A DNA stretch of 8,027 nucleotides from Actinomycetota bacterium (GTDB taxonomy: Bacteria > Actinomycetota > Acidimicrobiia > Spongiisociales > ZC4RG35). The stretch spans positions 1 to 8,027 of the forward strand of contig JAPUJM010000191.1 of NCBI GenBank assembly GCA_027296205.1, read 5' to 3'. Within the stretch, counting starts at the first letter, position 1. Every line of letters begins with the position of its first letter. Shown here piece by piece: positions 6,019-8,027 of the stretch. The translations under genes were made by a program, and so were the position numbers. The notes under the pieces were generated by a model. That model saw only the letters and a program-made list of their open reading frames with translations. It was not told the origin of the DNA and did not search any database.

Positions 6019-6957
6019 CTGGCTGACATTCTCCAGGCGACGGGCCTGGTCAAGGCATTTGGCGACCTGATCGCAGTCGATGGCGTGAGTTTCACCATCG
6101 CCGAAGGTGAAACCTACGGTCTGCTCGGTCCCAACGGTGCTGGAAAGACCACCTCGATCTCGATGATCGCCGGTCTTCTCGAGGGCGACGCCGGAGAGGT
6201 GCGGGTCAATGGTGAGATTATTTCGACACGCTCCACTGTCGGTAAGAGCGAGATCGGGTTGGTACCCCAGGACCTGGCGATTTACCCCGATCTGACGGCC
6301 AGAGAGAATCTGGCTTTCTTCGGACGGCTGTACGGAATGGGTGGCAACGATCTCACGGCTCGTGTCGACGAGGTTCTGGTGGTGATCGGGCTGGCCGAAC
6401 GCTCCGACGACCTGGTCAACGAGTACTCCGGTGGGATGAAACGCCGTCTCAACATCGGGATCGGTCTTCTCCACAAGCCGAAACTGCTCATCCTCGATGA
6501 GCCGACCGTGGGCGTCGACCCCCAGTCGCGCAATGCGATTCTCGAATCGGTGGAAGACCTTTCCGGCGAGGGGCTGGCGGTCCTCTACACGACCCATTAC
6601 ATGGAGGAGGCCGAGCGTCTCTGCGACCGGGTCGCCATCATCGACGAGGGCAAGTTCCAGGCCGAGGGGACCCGCCGGGAGCTGGTTGCGATGATCGGTG
6701 AGAAGGACCGGGTCACGATCAGCGCTGGTGGTGACCTGACTGCCGCAGCGGAGTCGGTCAGGGAGGTCGCGGGAGTCTCCGAAGCCTCGTCATCGGATCA
6801 TCAACTTCACATCCTCACCGACGACGCCTCCTCGATTCTGCCCGAGCTCCTCGCGCGCGTCACCGACTCGGGAGGCGCGATCGCCGGCGTCGAAGTGCTC
6901 GAGCCGAACCTCGAGGCCGTCTTCCTGCATCTGACCGGGAAGGCCCTGCGGGACTAG
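6019..6957 (+). CDS. ABC-2 type exporter, ATP-binding subunit
   Basis: A 312-residue ATPase of the drug/lipid exporter type (DrrA/CcmA-like). Seen in order: Walker A GPNGAGKT (37-44), Q-loop VPQD with Gln84, ABC signature YSGGM (136-140), Walker B LLILDE (156-161), D-loop VGVDPQS and switch His193 in TTH. A C-terminal extension of about 230-305 ending in LEPNLEAVFLHLTG resembles the accessory domain found in many such exporters. It would act on the inner face of the membrane, driving the permease encoded two bases downstream. The frame is open upstream to 5716, but that part overlaps the divergent hydrolase. The proposed start is CTG 6019, six bases after a perfect GGAGG; CTG starts are rare, and TTG 5998 is the fallback. 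Transported substrate is unknown. No link to the minus-strand operon is evident beyond shared intergenic DNA. Confidence 0.95.
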   Translation: MADILQATGLVKAFGDLIAVDGVSFTIAEGETYGLLGPNGAGKTTSISMIAGLLEGDAGEVRVNGEIISTRSTVGKSEIGLVPQDLAIYPDLTARENLAFFGRLYGMGGNDLTARVDEVLVVIGLAERSDDLVNEYSGGMKRRLNIGIGLLHKPKLLILDEPTVGVDPQSRNAILESVEDLSGEGLAVLYTTHYMEEAERLCDRVAIIDEGKFQAEGTRRELVAMIGEKDRVTISAGGDLTAAAESVREVAGVSEASSSDHQLHILTDDASSILPELLARVTDSGGAIAGVEVLEPNLEAVFLHLTGKALRD

Positions 6958-6959
6958 AC

Positions 6960-8027
6960 GTGAGCGCAGCGACGTTGATAGCCGGGAAGGATCTCAAACT
7001 CCGCGTGCGTGACCGCTCGGCGTTCATCTTCGGGATCCTCGCACCATTGGTGCTGGCTTTCGTCTTCAACCTGGTCTTTGGCAGTGCGTTCGATGCAACA
7101 GCGACGGGTCTCGGTCTCGAGTACGGAATCGTGGATCTCGACCAATCGGACATCTCCCTGGCGTTCAGTGGCGTTCTCGAGGAAGTCGAGGCAGATGGAG
7201 CTCTCACGATCGAGGCCTTTTCGAGCGAAGTCTCTGCGAAGAGGGCAATCGAGGATGGCGAGATTGACGCCTATTACCTGATAGCGGAGGGTTTTGGTCG
7301 GGAGGTAGCCACCCTTGGTTCCCCCACGATCCGGGTAATCGGAGACATCGACGCTCCGACTTCTACTCAAATCGCAGCTTCGATAGCCGAGCAATTCGGC
7401 AGCGGTGTCGAAGCGAGCCAGCTTGCCATTGGCACCACTGCAACTGTGACATCGTCACCGGTCACACCCGAGTTTCTCGACTCCCTTTCCGGCGATCCGT
7501 CGTCGGCGGCATTCTCCTATCAGCTGGAGGATGTCTCGGCGGCCACAAAGCAGTTGGACACCACGACCTATTTTGCTGCCGGGATGGCCATCTTCTTCCT
7601 CTTCTTCACGGTGCAGTTCGGGGTTCTCGGCCTGCTTGAAGAGGAACGCGAGGGAACGCTGGTCCGGCTGATGGCGGCTCCGATAGGTCGGTCGTCGGTT
7701 GTGGGAGGCAAGGCCATTCTCGCGTTCGTTCTCGGGCTCATCTCGATGACGACCCTGGTGGTGGCAACTTCGCTTTCCTTCCTTCTGGACGCCAATTGGG
7801 GTGCACCGCTCGGCGTGGCCCTTCTCGTAGTAGCCGGTGTTCTCTCGGCCGTCGGGATCATGGGTCTGGTGGCCTCGGCTGCCAAGACACCTGAAGGCGC
7901 TGGAAACTTGGGGGCGATCATCGCTGTCGTCCTTGGGATGTTGGGTGGGGTCTTCTTTCCACTGGGCCAGGGTGACGACCTTCTCTCCAAGTTGACCTTC
8001 TTGACCCCTCATGCCTGGTTCATGCGC
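6960..8027 (+). CDS. ABC-2 type exporter permease, C-terminal end beyond right edge
   Basis: GTG 6960-6962 opens a frame that continues to the window's end (356 residues seen). It lies two bases after the ATPase stop, so the pair is surely co-transcribed. The layout is that of ABC-2 permeases with a large external loop: a short cytoplasmic start (KDLKLRVRDRSAF), a first membrane segment at about 20-41, an extracytoplasmic domain at about 42-203 (Thr/Ser/Asp/Glu-rich), then hydrophobic segments at about 204-226, 249-274, 282-307 and 317-335. The cytoplasmic motif EEEREGTLVRLMAAPIGR (227-244) after the second segment is characteristic of the family, where it helps contact the ATPase. At least one more membrane segment is expected past the edge. 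Only a weak purine stretch (GCGGGA) precedes the GTG, so translation may be coupled to the ATPase. Substrate is unknown. Confidence 0.93.
   Translation, partial: MSAATLIAGKDLKLRVRDRSAFIFGILAPLVLAFVFNLVFGSAFDATATGLGLEYGIVDLDQSDISLAFSGVLEEVEADGALTIEAFSSEVSAKRAIEDGEIDAYYLIAEGFGREVATLGSPTIRVIGDIDAPTSTQIAASIAEQFGSGVEASQLAIGTTATVTSSPVTPEFLDSLSGDPSSAAFSYQLEDVSAATKQLDTTTYFAAGMAIFFLFFTVQFGVLGLLEEEREGTLVRLMAAPIGRSSVVGGKAILAFVLGLISMTTLVVATSLSFLLDANWGAPLGVALLVVAGVLSAVGIMGLVASAAKTPEGAGNLGAIIAVVLGMLGGVFFPLGQGDDLLSKLTFLTPHAWFMR

Noticed and set aside
5990..6070. 26-codon frame from ATG 5990, overlapping the ATPase start (possible leader peptide)
   Set aside because: The reading is Arg/Trp-rich, has no ribosome binding site of its own, and is probably a by-product of the real gene's frame.
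5953..6597. Upstream extension of the hydrolase frame to 6597
   Set aside because: It is antisense to the ABC ATPase, including its Walker A, signature and Walker B motifs. Hydrolase-like sequence begins only near 5946.
7455..8012. Minus-strand frame of 185 codons opposite the permease, plus similar ones at 6954-7394 and 7568-7990
   Set aside because: All are antisense to a permease with clear membrane segments and a conserved family motif. Their translations are Arg/Ser/Glu-rich and featureless.

Overview
The window is G+C-rich, densely coded bacterial DNA, most likely from an actinobacterium. The pointers are a homodimeric (AceE-type) pyruvate dehydrogenase E1, a DUF222/13E12-type protein (a family abundant in Actinomycetota), frequent GTG/TTG starts with weak ribosome binding sites, and a Mec-like JAMM protease beside a MoeZ-like activating enzyme. 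A deeper assignment, such as Acidimicrobiia, cannot be supported from this sequence alone.

Left side, minus strand (read right to left from about 5950 to 1). Four closely packed genes look like one operon: an alpha/beta hydrolase (5946-5062), aceE (5048-2325), a rhodanese-ThiF/MoeB fusion (2325-1144) and a JAMM metalloprotease (1169-771). The junctions are a 13-base gap, a 1-base TGATG overlap and a 26-base overlap. After 46 bases comes a DUF222 (13E12/HNH-type) gene that runs off the left edge and appears to carry a one-base frameshift near its 5' end.

Right side, plus strand. Across a short divergent intergenic region (about 5953-6018) lies a two-gene ABC-2 exporter: an ATPase that appears to start at a CTG codon behind a perfect GGAGG (6019-6957), and a permease starting at GTG 6960 and cut by the right edge.

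How the genes work together: the rhodanese-ThiF fusion and the JAMM protease have the features of a sulfur-carrier module, in which an E1-like enzyme adenylates and sulfurates a ubiquitin-fold carrier and the JAMM protein trims or releases its C-terminus. No carrier (CysO/ThiS/MoaD) or partner synthase is encoded here, so the substrate must lie elsewhere. Its tight coupling to aceE is the most notable arrangement in the window. The fusion is also unusual in having rhodanese first and ThiF second, while ending with what looks like the linker that precedes the C-terminal rhodanese in MoeZ-type enzymes. I see no CRISPR array, tRNA, rRNA, insertion sequence or convincing terminator. There is no gene-free stretch over 300 bases.
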